A stretch of 64,000 nt of DNA, taken from contig OX465583.1 in NCBI GenBank assembly GCA_950022655.1, forward strand, positions 34,871,360-34,935,359. The letters are read 5' to 3'. This document shows positions 1 to 12,584 of this stretch, in pieces; the stretch's first letter is position 1, and every line of letters begins with the position of its first letter. This DNA is from Alentia gelatinosa (Eukaryota; Annelida; Polychaeta; Phyllodocida; Polynoidae). Under the pieces are notes generated by a model, which made no database searches, had not been told where the DNA came from, and worked only from the letters and a program-made list of their open reading frames with translations. A program made the position numbers and the translations under genes.

Positions 1-595
1 CGCCACCAGATGACAAATGTTTATCAAGCATGTGTGAGTCATGGCCCACGGGTGCAAGCAACCCAGACATGGAAGCCACCTGTTCAACTAAGTATCAGAC
101 AAGACCAGAAGCCATGCTGGAAGCCATGTGGGGGAAGGGGAGTGCCCTCACTGAGAAAAAGTAGGTAGCTACCACGGCAGCCTGCTCTCACTGCGAATCC
201 AGTGCATGTATGGGGAGAAAAACGTGGACCCTGTTCCAAAAATCAGGCTCTCGGAAACTTCCTGAGGAAAGTTAGTGAGTCGCAAATTGACGCTTCCACT
301 GCCAAGAGGTAAAGGGGGAGGCGTCCCATTACATTACACGTTTTCAATGATAGGTAATTGATGATTTATCAATGATTAGTTTCATAATAAGCTTTCACTA
401 TCAGAGTCTAGTCTTAGACATGACTCAAGAAAGTTTCCCATATTAATTTCAAGAACTGGGCCCATTATACTCTCCATGAAAACACCATGGCGCAACCCAG
501 TTTTTCCCTTCATAAACACTAGTCGCGCGTGGCCGCTGGATATAGGTAATCAATGCTGGGCATTCCTTCAATTAAGCAGCTAATGAGCAGTTAGG

Positions 596-643
596 AAGCA
601 GCTCACACTGAGCGGGTCGAGCTGCCTTGTGGCCGAGCAGCTC
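596..643. promoter_or_regulatory. GAGCWGCTC motif pair (39-bp spacing)
   Basis: A one-mismatch site AAGCAGCTC starts at 596 and an exact GAGCAGCTC at 635, 39 bp apart, with GAGCTGCC between them. It lies in a GC-richer island within AT-rich DNA. It is one member of a strongly over-represented motif set in this window. Function unknown: candidate regulatory site or remnant of a dispersed repeat. Confidence 0.4.
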
Positions 644-1871
644 GTGCCTTCACGGATTGCCGGTAGGGGGATGCTGCTGAGATTAAACCTGGACTGAAAT
701 AGCCGAGGTTTAATTGGTGTTGACCTATTAGTCTATCACCTGGCAGGATACTGTGAGCGTCAAGGCGTCAGTCGCGCGCTGCTCGCTGGCCAGGCAGGAG
801 GTGCTACGTGCTACTCCGGCTTGAGGGTCCGAGAGCCGGAGCTACCGAATTACCTGACCCCCCTGTAAGTGCTACTTGTCCCTGAGACAAACAAACAGAG
901 CAAGGTGTAAACATGACATTAGATAGTGTCATTTCTACGGTGGTAATATTCATCAGGTCGGGTTATGCTTGAATGCACAGAATTGGCCACCTCCGTTTGA
1001 TTAGCAGTGTTAGATCGGCATCCGTTATCGTTGTACTCATGGCAGTGCTTATGTTTTCTTTTATGTGTGGCCTCCACAAACTACTGTTACCTGCAGTACC
1101 TGTCACGAACTTTCCATATATACTTTTTTCTCTCGACTGTCAGATACACCCCTCGGGTACTGTCACCATAATTTTTCTGGAGATCAGATCCCTCCTGATA
1201 TGAACCTGACAGTTGCTGCGATGCACAACATCAACCCACCCACCTACACGGCACTGAGGAGAGTACTCTAGCCAGCGAGTGGTACACACGGATGTGGAGT
1301 TTTAGCATTACGCCCACATCCCCATCCAGAGGCACAGTCCCACATAGTTGTCTCATTCTACCAATTGTCATTTGGTCAATGCGTGTCTGCATTGGTCTTG
1401 TCAGAGATGGCTGGTGGGTGGATCTAGTACCGTGTTCTCTAGGCCTCTGTGAGTCACTAAGAATACTTATAATGCTCTGTGAACTGCTCGAATGCAGTTA
1501 TACATAAAACCATGTGTGCATGCCATATTTAAAACAGCCGTCGTAAGTGCACTCAGCTATGTACACAGACAATGAGGCATTGGACTTCGTGTCGTACATG
1601 TATATTATCCCCACCGGGACACGCAATGTACTGTAGATGCAATGTGGGATTATTACATTTTACTCTGATCTGGTTTCATGGTTCTTTACTTCTTTCCTTT
1701 ACATAAGAGTCTATTAAGTGTTACAATACTATTATGCACATCATTATAGGATACTAATCAGAGGTTGATTTTTCGACTGATCATAGATTATCAGCATTGT
1801 TCAGAGAAGGCAGTTTCCCAATGTCCCATGGAAATTAATGTTCAGTATATACAGTGCCTTTGCCTTAGGTA

Positions 1872-1952
1872 GAACAAAGATGATATTTACTGAGCCTCAT
1901 TCAAGCAAATAAGAATATTTTCTCCTTTTTTACCTCCCACCTGACATCCCTG
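1872..1952 (+). repeat. Dispersed ~165-bp repeat, internally deleted copy
   Basis: It begins with ACAAAGATGATATT and TGAGCCTCATTCA and ends with ACCTGACATCCCTG. These are the two edges of the repeat family also seen at 6.3, 12.4 and 35.2-35.6 kb. About half of the middle is missing. Confidence 0.6.
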
Positions 1953-2924
1953 AATTATGTTTATACACTCAAAGGAATGAGCTTGAGATGGGAGCTCAGA
2001 ATGTTTATCGCATCACAGTTTAATGCAGGTCTTCTGTGAGTATCATGAATATAAAATCAGGAGAATTTGTTTATAACGATATAGAATACATCAGGTTAGG
2101 GTCTGCCCGATAAATGTATAATGCAGCTTTTTTCAGTATACTATACTACTTACGTCCTCCACAATACAGAACAATGGATTTTGTGGCTATTTGTCATTGT
2201 CAGATCTGCTGCTATTTGTTTTGGTCTTCATAATATATCAAAGAGCCACAGGAGACCTCAAAATGATTATGCAACATGCCAATATCCATATTACCATGAA
2301 TGAAATTCAGTAGTATTTCTCAGAAACTCGCATTTATTGTCAATATTTTCAGATGTAATCAATTATTTACTTCCCGATTCTAAATCAAAGAACCGTCTTA
2401 AATCATTACAGTAATACTGATTAATGACAGCTCCATTGTCTCGCGAAGATTGTCTAATCACTTAACACATTCCATTGTGACGTCAGTGTTGTGGTGTAGG
2501 AGGGGAGGGGGTATAGAGCATTCAGTACACCGGAAACCGGATACAGTCGATGAGTGCCCCTAGCGAATCCAGCGAGTCGACTTCCGCACCGCCCATAGTT
2601 TAAATCCGGCGCTCGGCCAATAATAGCTTTTTGGCTGGGCCACGAGTGGAGTATAGAGGAAGGTGGTTTGGTCATCTAGATACTGTAGGTGTGTGGCTGG
2701 GCGAGTGGGTGTTTGGGTGGGTGGCAGGAACAGGTATAGAGAACAAGTTGAGGTTCCTCTTAGATCTCTTGTGGTCATTCTGCACACCTGGTGGACTATT
2801 ATCATACATATTTGTGGCGATAATTATTTTTGTTAGATATCCAGCCAAAACCAATCCGTGTACAGATATTGTTCAGGAACAATTTTCCATACTGAATTTT
2901 TCTATGTGTGAGTATTCTAAGCTG

Positions 2925-2968
2925 TATTATCGAGTGAACTATGCGAAATAATTCGTGAATTACTCTGC
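2925..2968. repeat. Possible relic of the 41-kb/50-kb fold-back element
   Basis: A 17-base exact match (TTCGTGAATTACTCTGC, 2952-2968) to one hairpin arm of the fold-back element at 41.2 kb is preceded by a weak ATCGAGTGAA resemblance to the outer arm. Too short to be sure, but longer than chance would give in 64 kb. Confidence 0.4.
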
Positions 2969-3631
2969 TATGTTCATATTTGTACGACTTAGAAACACTG
3001 ACATATGAACATATCTATGGCCCTATCCGCCTGAGAGAATGAAGTAAATGAAGATGACTAAGTTTTTCCCCCTCGTTATCCGCCCCCTCCATAGTAACAA
3101 TATGCTGACGCAAAATAATGACTACCATAATGACCTCTTTTTTAATCATCCTTGCTCCCCCTGATGGGGGTCATGTGGTTGTATGGTGGAGCTACGCATT
3201 ACCTCAGGTGATAGGGTGTTTTTAGTTGGGTTGATGGTACAGCGAAGGGGAAAGATAAGAGTGCCTGTGTAATTGCCATCAGGTAATACAAAATCTCTTA
3301 GGGAATCAAAATAAGGCGTTTTGCCTCATAGCAACAGCATGGGTCTCATCATTTGAATCTATGATATGAAAATACCAAACTGTTAACTATGATGGCGATA
3401 TGCATATCTGAGAAAGCTGATTTAATTCAAAAGGTGCGTTAGGATTTTGTAATGAGGCCAATTATATTTCTATTATACATAAATGACTTGGTAGGTAATA
3501 ACACACACAGTAGATGCAACCTCGAATACTGCCGAAATTATGCTTGTTATTGTTATGAATTATAAAAAAAACACATTCATAGACATTGTATATGTAAATA
3601 TAAGACAGGTATGCAAAGGGTATTATCAGTG

Positions 3632-3703
3632 CGCACGGTGGTTTCGAGTCTAGGACCCTAGGTTTACAGCTGCATACACTACCTACTGAGCCACCCTACA
3701 GGC
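3632..3703 (-). repeat. tRNA-derived SINE head (relic)
   Basis: On the minus strand the sequence reads GTAGGGTGGCTCAGTAGGTA near 3700 and ends GACTCGAAACCACC near 3637. The first matches a tRNA A box (TRGCNNAGYNGG) and the second a decayed B box (GGTTCRANNCC), at tRNA-like spacing. The anticodon region does not fold into a clean tRNA, so a SINE head is likelier than a working tRNA gene. Confidence 0.5.
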
Positions 3704-3817
3704 CATGATTATCAGGTGGATTAGCATCCACAGAACTGGCGGCGGCAGCAAAGACAACACTGATGTTTATGATCTATGCTTTATGATTCCCCGCTTCCTT
3801 CCACTGTGAGCTAAAAG

Positions 3818-4090
3818 GTGGAGCTGTTGCTTGTGACAGTTTATGGCTTCGCACCATGTGCATTCCTACGCCGTTTTCCACATGCTCAGCGAGCAGCTCC
3901 TGGAGCAGCTCACAGTACTGTAGGTGACGATACAAGAGTGTTATGTATATACGCGGGTTTCCATCACTCCCCCGCCGACGTCGGTCCGCCTGCCGCCGTT
4001 AGCCGAGCTGTGAGCCGCTCGCCCGGTGAACTTCACACTGAGCTGCTCACTGCTATGTACGACTCGCTCACTGAGAGTGTTTGTGAAGTC
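3818..4090. promoter_or_regulatory. GC-rich island with clustered GAGCWGCTC motifs
   Basis: Exact motif copies start at 3891, 3903 (12 bp apart) and 4040, with a GAGCCGCTC at 4012. The island is much GC-richer than its surroundings. A 155-codon frame across it (3818-4285) starts at GTG, matches no family I recognise and includes translated motif copies, so I do not call it a gene. Could be an enhancer, promoter or an unannotated first exon. Confidence 0.4.
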
Positions 4091-4255
4091 GACCAGCTGG
4101 CTGTCTGTCTGGGCACGCCGGCGACTATTCCAAGCCGTTCTTGTGCTTTACCTGATGCCTATGTACTTTGGATGCCAATGGATTTTGTTAGAGTCTTCCT
4201 CACTTGTGCTAATTGTCAGTATGGGATAATGTTTTGTCAGATTAGTTTTCATATC

Positions 4256-4345
4256 AAAATAGGCTTATTGTCTTTTATTGGTTAGGAATGCGTAGTGCAT
4301 AAAATAGGCTTATTGTCTTTTATTGGTTAGAAATGCGTAGTGCAG
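4256..4345 (+). repeat. 45-bp tandem duplication
   Basis: A 45-bp unit beginning AAAATAGGCTTATTGTC occurs twice (starts 4256 and 4301), with one clear base difference (GGTTAG followed by G or A). A recent small tandem duplication next to the GC island. Confidence 0.9.
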
Positions 4346-4585
4346 GCGTTACCTGGATTACTTCCCGGGAAGTTATCCCGCCCGTATATATATAATATCA
4401 AACTGACGGAGCTATCTTAGCCAGCATATATACGGGTTAGATATGCTGCCCCTTATTGCCTAGGGAAATATAAGCCTCATGCTACATATCCCTGTTCATC
4501 CACCTAATCCATCTGCATAACAACATATCATTATAGCATCATACAGGACAATGGATTGCCATAGTGGTCCATCTGCTGTACTGAG

Positions 4586-4633
4586 GAGCAGCTCAGCTTC
4601 CGCTCACGTCGACCTGCTCCTTGTGAGCTGCTC
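4586..4633. promoter_or_regulatory. GAGCWGCTC motif pair (39-bp spacing)
   Basis: GAGCAGCTC starts at 4586 and GAGCTGCTC at 4625, exactly 39 bp apart. The interior shares GTCGA-CTGC-CTTGTG with the pair at 596-643, suggesting either shared ancestry or shared constraint. Confidence 0.45.
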
Positions 4634-5272
4634 AACATACACGTCTAAGTGGATGCCACTTGGCTTACCTACCTCCCTCCTGCTCATGTAGCCTGTACGC
4701 CCGGCCCGCCGGTGTATACCACCACCTACGTTTGGGTTGATCTGCATCGAATTTCCCACGAGTTAAAACTAGAACCCCGGGAAGGTAATGCTATACGTGG
4801 ATCAACAGGCGTGTTTGCTTCCATTGAGAATTGGTTGTTGTGGATAGAGTTAACCTTGGTGAATAATGGCTGATTATGCTATTGAGGTATACATAACGCA
4901 GAGATGATGTTATTAGGGAATGATTAATGCCATTACAAAATAATATATCAGAAGATCAGGTGAAATAATTGTCGCATTGAATAAACTCATGCCATGATGT
5001 ATGTAGAACTATTTCTGATTTAGTATTTGATGATACATGCTGCTCAATGCACTGGATACTGCAGAGGCAGAGGGTGAGATGGTAATGGAGAGGTGATAAA
5101 GTCAAGTTACAGTATTGCCACTGTACAACCGCGCTACAGTTGGATTTTCTTCACTTTTTCCTACATGTACTGCAAACATATTAGTCTGACCACTTTTCAC
5201 ATTTTTTATGTCTTATCTCTTTCCATATGAATACGTACATATTGGCCACTGTAGAGAGTCTATAGAACTTAT

Positions 5273-5274
<2 letters not shown>

Positions 5275-5349
<75 letters not shown>
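5275..5349. repeat. (TA)n microsatellite
   Basis: About 75 bp of uninterrupted TA dinucleotides followed by ATGCATATAC. Expected to be length-polymorphic. Confidence 0.98.
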
Positions 5350-5352
<3 letters not shown>

Positions 5353-5564
5353 TATACAGGTGGCTGTATTGGGCGTCCGGCTTATATTTATGTATTTTTA
5401 CGAGATTTTGTATTCATATGAGGGCGTATATAGACATATACAAACATAGATAAAAAGAGATTAGAAAAAGGGGTACCCATAGTCCCCCAGACACATTATT
5501 AGATTACATACTCATAACACCAACAGGCTGCCCGTGCGTCCCGCCTTTCGTCTCCCCAAACCAT

Positions 5565-5690
5565 CGTCCGTCTACCCCCGTGTACCTCCCGACCCGTCCG
5601 TTCATCCCCTTCTGTACACCCCCGTCTGTCCATCCCCGTCTGTCCATCCCCGTCTGTTCATCCCCGTCTGCTCACCCGCATGTACACCCA
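5565..5690. repeat. Pyrimidine-rich minisatellite, ~14-bp unit
   Basis: Degenerate tandem copies of CCCCGTCTGTCCAT, most regular at 5626-5672. The strand bias (C/T) is strong. The 69-codon frame here is a repeat artefact. Confidence 0.85.
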
Positions 5691-6304
5691 ATGACAGCTT
5701 GTGTTTTAAAAACAAGGCTAAGCTGATGCACACAGAACAATAGTGTTTTAAAAGTAAAATCTATTAGAAAAACTTAGAAAAACAAAGGAATGATAGGTTC
5801 ATTATTCAGGAGTATTCAAACAACAACCAATTTCATTTTAGAAAGGTTTCATAATAAAAATTGGTAATATGATATTGGGTTTTCCAAATACCATGGACTT
5901 GGATGAATAATGGCAAATGAAACAAAAACAACAGTGGTGTCCCCTAGATCCAGAGATCGAAAAAAACAGACAGTGGCGTAAACTTTTGTATATTTATATA
6001 ACTGCAACTGGGCAAGCACGGGATTCGGATGTACGTGTACAGAGGCAGGCGTATTTATGATGCCAAATAGGACGACCTTATTTACGCCCGAGGAGACAAA
6101 TACGCGGATATTGAATATACGTGAATTGAAATTTTCGTTTTCTGTTTTTCATTCATGAAAATCTTGATACAGAGAACTAAATCACTATTTTAAAGTTCTT
6201 TCCGTGACCAAGCTATATCCGTCAAGCAGAGGTGTCAGTTTTTAATTTTTCAATGGAAATCCTTTTATTCATTTCGACTTTATGATTAGCCTTTCTTATG
6301 TCAA

Positions 6305-6467
6305 GCAAAGATTATATGAATTGAGCCTCATTCAACCCAATGAACAGTGGTTTGAACCTGCCCGGAAACCCCCAGCCCCATTCTAAGGCCAGCATCATGT
6401 TTGCCCAGTTTTCCACTTGAAAACTATTTTCACTTTGATCCCTGACCCCAACTGACATTCCTCAGAT
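6305..6467 (+). repeat. Dispersed ~165-bp repeat, full-length copy
   Basis: Landmarks in order: GCAAAGATTATATGAATTGA, CCTCATTCAACCCAATGAAC, GGTTTGAACCTGCC, CCAGCCCCATTCTAAGGCC, CACTTGAAAACTA and CCCCAACTGACATTCCT. The same order recurs at 12.42, 35.24 and 35.41 kb. Confidence 0.75.
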
Positions 6468-9077
6468 GTATTTATTCCCGGATCTTTCATTATTTCAGTT
6501 TCCTACTATCATGGTTGTTTCATCTACTAGAGAATACATGTTTCTATGAGAATTATATTCCCACTGGAGCAGAACACTTCAGATAATTTTGCTAGTATTC
6601 CATTTTCGAATATGTTTTAAAAGCATCGCTTTACTACAGATCGGTCACTACCGTATGGAAGATCAGAGCTTCCCATACTACCGTCGTCAAATATGAGAAT
6701 TATGTTGTTTTGGGGCAGTTGAATAACAAAATAAAATAACAACATAAAATTCGGCAATACCATATGGTGCCAAAAGCAGACGCTTTTATCAAAATCGATT
6801 CTGCATTATTTAATTCTGGAATAGCTCAATTCGTCCACAATATAGAGAACAACAGCTATTATGGAGAACCTATAAGCTGCTAACATAACCGAGGCACCCT
6901 GGATAGACTGTTGATTGTATAACTTCAGAGTTCCAGGTGCATTTTGGCATATCCAAACATTTTATTAATGTTATTTCGAATTGTGCCTATTTACCCCAAA
7001 CCTATGTAAATGGAATTCATAGGCACGACACCGTGGCTTTTGTGTGATGTTGTATATGCTATACTAGATTTCTACGAGTCCCTGGTCTATTCATATGTAA
7101 ATGAGTATTGTATACAAACGACCACGTCTTGTTATTACAACAAAATATACAGCCAAAGCAGGAGCTCCAGGAGCTCCTTTCACCGGAATTTCCTGTAGTT
7201 TCACAATCACTTTTATTCATGTGGAACCAACAGATTCCTAAACCCCAACTCAATTTTGAGGATACGAGGCATAGGCCCAATTGCTACAGCCGATGCTAAA
7301 AAAAACCCCACAAAAATATCAAAGCAACAGACTCTTACAACTTCCCAAATCGGTCTAATGTTGGCTTTATTCTTTAATAGCACCCATGAAACTTATTCAC
7401 CAATATGCAAGCTACCATTTGTCGCCATCGATCTTAACCACCACACCATGCTATATAACTTAACCGTCATAGCGGCAATAACGGCAGTTAAACTACGTGC
7501 AATCTCGCACCTTTTGATCACCCAGCACCCACTGATACGGCCCCAACATGATTGTATGTACACACGTATATCCACCATTGCAACAGCGGAGCTATAGTTA
7601 GCATCCATGTCAACAATGCCAATTGTGGTAGACATACTGCGCTTGGATCGCCAGTGTCAATATTGCACCCCCGCCCCTTCAGCTCGCGTCATGTTGGTTA
7701 CGTAGGGTAAACATACGCACACAGAGGTCCGTGTGTATGGCGGCATTACCACCTGTTGTCATATCTACCTCCAGGTGTGACTAGTGGTAATTAATGTGCT
7801 TTGGACCAGATACCTGGTCCGCCTGGTAGGCATTAGGCTTTAATGAATCAGCCAGGGTCGACATTTGCTGCCTGTGTATGGGATGATCAGTTTTTAGCAG
7901 ACTGCAATTACAATATACCCAATATGCTGTCTATCAAGACTTAACACTGGGTTTTATATGGAAGCAGGGGTATCATGTCCATTAGGCGGGGTTCTACTGT
8001 TTAAATCCTGCATGGGAAGCGGCCTGCGGTAAGCAATACACTAAATAGCAAAGTCTTTTGGGTGTCTTTTAAGACAAATCCGCCAGTAGACTTGCTCAAG
8101 TCTTTGATTATGAACATAAATTCGATGAATACAATGAATTACAATGTCAGCCAGGCCAAGGGGAGAGTAGGTGGAGGGGTGAGGAGGGCGTGCGGTGGCG
8201 GTAGGCAGCAGTAGGAGTAGGACACAGGGACAGAGGCTAGTCTAATCCGCCAGCAACATTTCCATAACACGACACGATTAGTCTCTCGTAGTCGCCGTTT
8301 CTTTTACTGAGTGGCGTCGCAGAGATGGATACTTTGCATAAGCGATACGACGAGACAAGACGAGTACACAAACCTTGAGGGTACAAACAGGTCTTGAATA
8401 CTGGCGAGGTTGATAGAGACTTATTTTTGGCAGATGTGAAAAGACAACACAGATATAGAAAATACACCAGGAAACCAAATATTAGCTTTTAGGAGGATGC
8501 TCTAAAATAACAAGGAAAAGCCGAGACGTGCGTCCTGTCTATTCTTGTGATCTATAACGATTGACATGCTGCTTAAAGATAACATAATCTGTCTGCTCTA
8601 CGTTTTGATCATGTTTAATACATATGCTCAGAACTAGCCACATATAATACAGGGGACCCGGGTACAAACCCGTACTGAATAGGCCTGTCATGAGTATTCG
8701 CCTACCATTGACCATACGTTGCTTCACGTCACCGCAAAAGGCCTCGGGTCTCATAGGCTTCATATATATTCTCAGCTAGTAGGTTTGCGATCAGCGCCTG
8801 GTTCTATAGTGTATTTCTTCATATAGACAGCCCTTTGAAACATTCATGATGCTGACATCAATTCACTGAGCTCATGACGTGATTGGTGCTGTGCCGGGTA
8901 AAGTACTCATCAGCAGTACTGAATATTCCATTGGTCCATACATTTCAGATAGCGACTGTATCTCGTGGTGATTTCCATGTATAAGCAGTAACGAAGTCAG
9001 ACATAGATTGTTATGAATGTTGCCATCACCCTGCGGTTCTGTTATATCCTGCTATAAAGATTTATCCCAGTTTCTGT

Positions 9078-9200
9078 CTATGAAATCATGGGAATTTCAG
9101 TATTACATATATAGACATAAACAGAAAGTAAGCCCATTTATGAAACCATGAGAATTTTAGTATAGCTAATATGGGCATACACAGAAAGTAAACCCTAATC
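9078..9200. repeat. Degenerate ~60-bp tandem duplication
   Basis: Two adjacent units start TATGAAATCATGGGAATTTC (about 9079) and TATGAAACCATGAGAATTTT (about 9138), and both end near ACAGAAAGTAA. Diverged by roughly a fifth. Confidence 0.75.
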
Positions 9201-9689
9201 TATAAACTGTTACATGGATATACAAAAAAGATTCGTTAATTGATACATATTCCGAACGTTCAATATATACTCAGCTGCAAGTCAATGTTTCTCGTGATAT
9301 TAATTTTACATCCTATTTCTCTGAAGAGAAAGAACAAGAAACTCGTTGCTATAAAGAAGCAGAATTACGTATTTTTTTCTGGGCTTTCAATTCAAATATA
9401 CAAATGTTTTGTGTTATCGGGTAGCGTATTGTAATCGTTACTAGGAGCTTGGCTTTCACTATACAACCCAGATTGTTTCACCTAATGAATGCACTTTACA
9501 ATATGGTAAGTGACCATTCTCCCAGCGGATATCTGGCTTGCTCCATTCTTCTGAATCTTCATTGTAAGTCAGGGTCTGCGATGGAAAGCGATAACTGGAA
9601 TAACAGAAAAGTAAAGGTTCTTTGCCTTGACACAGGAAGACCTGTTGCAGGTGCTTTTGATCCCTGACAACTTATTGTATCAGGAAGAA

Positions 9690-10240
9690 TCAGAAATTGC
9701 TCAGTGCACTGCAGGGAGTGGCTTGGCGAGCAGCTCGCAATGTCCTATGTGTGGTGGCCCTATGGACCGTCTATCATTAGTGTCACGCCGGCCGCACAGT
9801 AAAAAACACCACCGGGGCCGTCACAGAGACAGCACTATAATGAGAACGGTTTTATCTCACACCATACACTTTATCTTAATGAAAACGTTTTATTTCCCGT
9901 CCAGTAAGGCCAGCAGCTAAATGTCACCACGTGGCACCGACCCTAAATAACGCTCCCTGCCTATACACAGCAGCGCTTGATAGTGGATTTAGGAGCGGCT
10001 CCCAGCTGCTCTCATTTGTGGTCACTTGGCCTGGGAACAATTTAACTGGCTTTTATTCTGTCTTCAGCCAGGAGGAGGGGAAGCCAATCCCCCTCCTGAT
10101 CTCTGAACAAGTCCCAGGAGCAGAGTCAGATCAGCCGAGTTTTGTTTATGTTTATTGTTTACAAGTGCTCCATCGGTTGCGAGCTCTTCCCGAGTGACTC
10201 GCTGAGACACCGGGTGCTGTCTGCGAGCAGCTCATGACCA
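9690..10240. promoter_or_regulatory. GC-richer island with GAGCWGCTC-type motifs
   Basis: Exact copies start at 9728 and 10225, with GAGCGGCTC at 9993 and GAGTGACTC at 10192. Open frames across the island (9627-9920, 9931-10197) match nothing I know and are not called. No splice-supported exon recognised. Confidence 0.35.
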
Positions 10241-11814
10241 AACCTATATAGATAAAACAGAATAAAACAGGCGGGCAATATGCCGCAGTTTCTTTAGTGT
10301 TTACGTGTAGCAAGCCCACCTTCGTTACTTGTTTGATTGTTGTTATTTCTAGGGTGGTTTTAAACTCTGACGTTCAGTAGGTGTACTCTAATTATAAAAT
10401 CACTTCCTTGCTCCGATGTAACTGAGTTTGCTTAAATATAGCAGCCGTCATTGCTGATATAAGCCTGGAATGCACCTATACCCACTGAGCTTTTATTATG
10501 TCAAAATATTTCTCTTCGAATCAGCACACTCTGGGATTTTGTATCTTTTGCGTTTTATGTTTTTTGTTTTGTTTATATCGTAAATAAAGGAAACGTATGT
10601 TTTAGTATAATGAAATATAAAGAAAGGATTTAATTACATCATATATATTTGCTCCTAGTTTTATATTTATTTAAAATCATGTAATGGAATCCTGAAATAC
10701 CAAAGACAACACCTGACCTCCTCCTTCGTAACACTACACCTCACACAATAAGATCACCCATATGTGCATAATATCATTGTAAATCTTGTCCATTTGGTTA
10801 GCCCGAGGAAGAGTGTGGGTATTTCCTAGCTTGGAGTGATAGTGCCCACTCTTACGAGGGGTGTAACCATAGTATACCTATCGTTATTAATAATAACACG
10901 AGGGGGGGATGTTGAGTTATATGCACCCAGCAGAGTCAGCCGTGCCAGAGGCGCTCCTGAACGAACACCCCTGGAGGTGTAACCCACGGCCACTCTATCA
11001 CTCTCCACGGTTTGTGGTGTAAGTAATCGACCCTGATTAGGCAAGTGGCCATCTCTGCCGTAGCCTAACGTAGTTACAGTCTTTCGAGTAAGAGTTTATG
11101 TTTGATACACCCTGCAACATAGTTAAAGCTTGATGGCTTGATTCTACTAATATGAAACCTCGACGGAATATATGGAGAATTGTCAAAGCTTCTGATATTA
11201 TCTGGTGCTATTTAACTATATCGGGGGTGTAGGTACTTCGGATTTCAGATTCAAATAGTGGAAATATAATATTCATTTATTCATGATATTTGGGTAAAAT
11301 GCTCATCATCGTAATCCAGTAATACATCATCCATTAAAGAAGAGCCAATCCTCAGAGGCTTGAAATGGTTTCATCCCGATGAAGGTAGTAACATTAAAGT
11401 TTGAAAACAATCTATCGCATACAGTATATATAATTGTATGTGATATTTGTATTCAATAAGGTTTATAGACAAGAGTAATGGCAGATATTGGCGTTCTTCC
11501 TTACACATGACACTTTAATAACGCGCCAATAGTAAGGGAATGATGATCAAGGTGTTACAAATCATCAGCACTGTAACACTTCCCTGTATTCCCTTGTAGT
11601 TCTTAATAAACAACTTAAAAATGGAATGGTGCTGCAACATTGTGTCATTGACCTACAAATACTGTACATTCGGTATTCGTAAGATACAACAGTAAAAACA
11701 ATAGGAAGACTTCCTGCTTTTCTGGTTCCATTAGAATGATTTATGATTAAAATATAAAACATCTTAATATGTAGGGCGTGTAAATCATGATGCTTTGATA
11801 ATTAATGCATTACG

Positions 11815-12083
11815 GATACCCAGATGAATAAATACTGGTGAATACGCAAAAGCTGTCCTCAAAGCACAAACTGATATGAGATTCCCTGCTCAGATAGAAT
11901 GAACTAGTGGAGAGGGATTTAGCTAGTTATTTGATAGATACTGCTAGATACCCAGATGAATAAATACCAACACAGTTGAATACGCAAAAGCTGTCCTCAA
12001 AGCACAAACTGATATGAGATTCCCTGCTCAGATAGAATGAACTAGTGGAGAGGGATTTAGCTAGTTATTTGATAGATACTGCT
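11815..12083 (+). repeat. ~132-138 bp tandem duplication
   Basis: GATACCCAGATGAATAAATA starts at 11815 and again at 11947. The following ~110 bp is nearly identical in both copies up to GATAGATACTGCTA. The second copy has a ~6-bp insertion after AATAC. A recent duplication by identity. Confidence 0.92.
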
Positions 12084-12414
12084 ATCCTTATAATTACTAA
12101 GCAGACGTTTTCCTTGCAGTAGTATCGTCTCTGCCGGCTCTTGGTAACGCATTCAGGCTCCAACTATCATGATTAGTGTTCCTGTTTGAACACCTGGTGT
12201 CGCTATTAACATATTGATAGTAGACTCTGCCCCAGAGTTAATTAATGATGGAGCGCTGGGTGTCCCAAAGAGCAGCTCGCACTTGTATGTTGTGGTGCTT
12301 AACCACAGTATTTTCATTGTGGAACCAATATTTCCTCTGTTAAAGAGGTGACATATTTCTACTTTCCAAGGAATCCACTGTTTTCATTTTCAGTTCATGA
12401 AATTATTCTTGTGT

Positions 12415-12584
12415 AAAACAAAGATGATATAAATTGAACTTCGTTCACGGGAATAGAACATTTGTTTGAATCTCCACACAGGCTGTCAGTCCCATGTTAT
12501 GACCGACACAACCATATTGTCCATGTTTGCTAAGTCTCAGAGGTAGCTAACACAACTCTATTCTGATCCCAACTGACATACCTG
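12415..12584 (+). repeat. Dispersed ~165-bp repeat, full-length copy
   Basis: It starts AAACAAAGATGATATAAATT, continues GAACTTCGTTCACGGGAATA and GTTTGAATCTCC, and ends GATCCCAACTGACATACCTG. Same landmarks as the copies at 6.3 and 35.2-35.6 kb. Confidence 0.75.

Larger units (their letters stand above)
644..3631. other. Non-coding, nothing further recognised
   Basis: AT-rich DNA apart from a GC-richer patch at 2480-2740. Short frames (60-106 codons) match no family and lack splice support. Contains the repeat relics listed at 1872 and 2925. Confidence 0.6.
4634..9077. other. Non-coding, repeats only
   Basis: Holds the TA microsatellite, the C/T minisatellite and one full dispersed repeat. 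The frame of 113 codons at 7256 and others show no recognisable domain. No rRNA or tRNA signature seen. Confidence 0.6.

Noticed and set aside
3818..4285. 155-codon open frame on the + strand as a gene
   Set aside because: Starts at GTG rather than ATG, no recognisable domain, lies in a GC-rich island where stops are rare, and includes translated GAGCWGCTC copies and a tandem duplication at its end.
5208..5453. 81-codon frame with an Ile-Tyr repeat
   Set aside because: Translation of the TA microsatellite.
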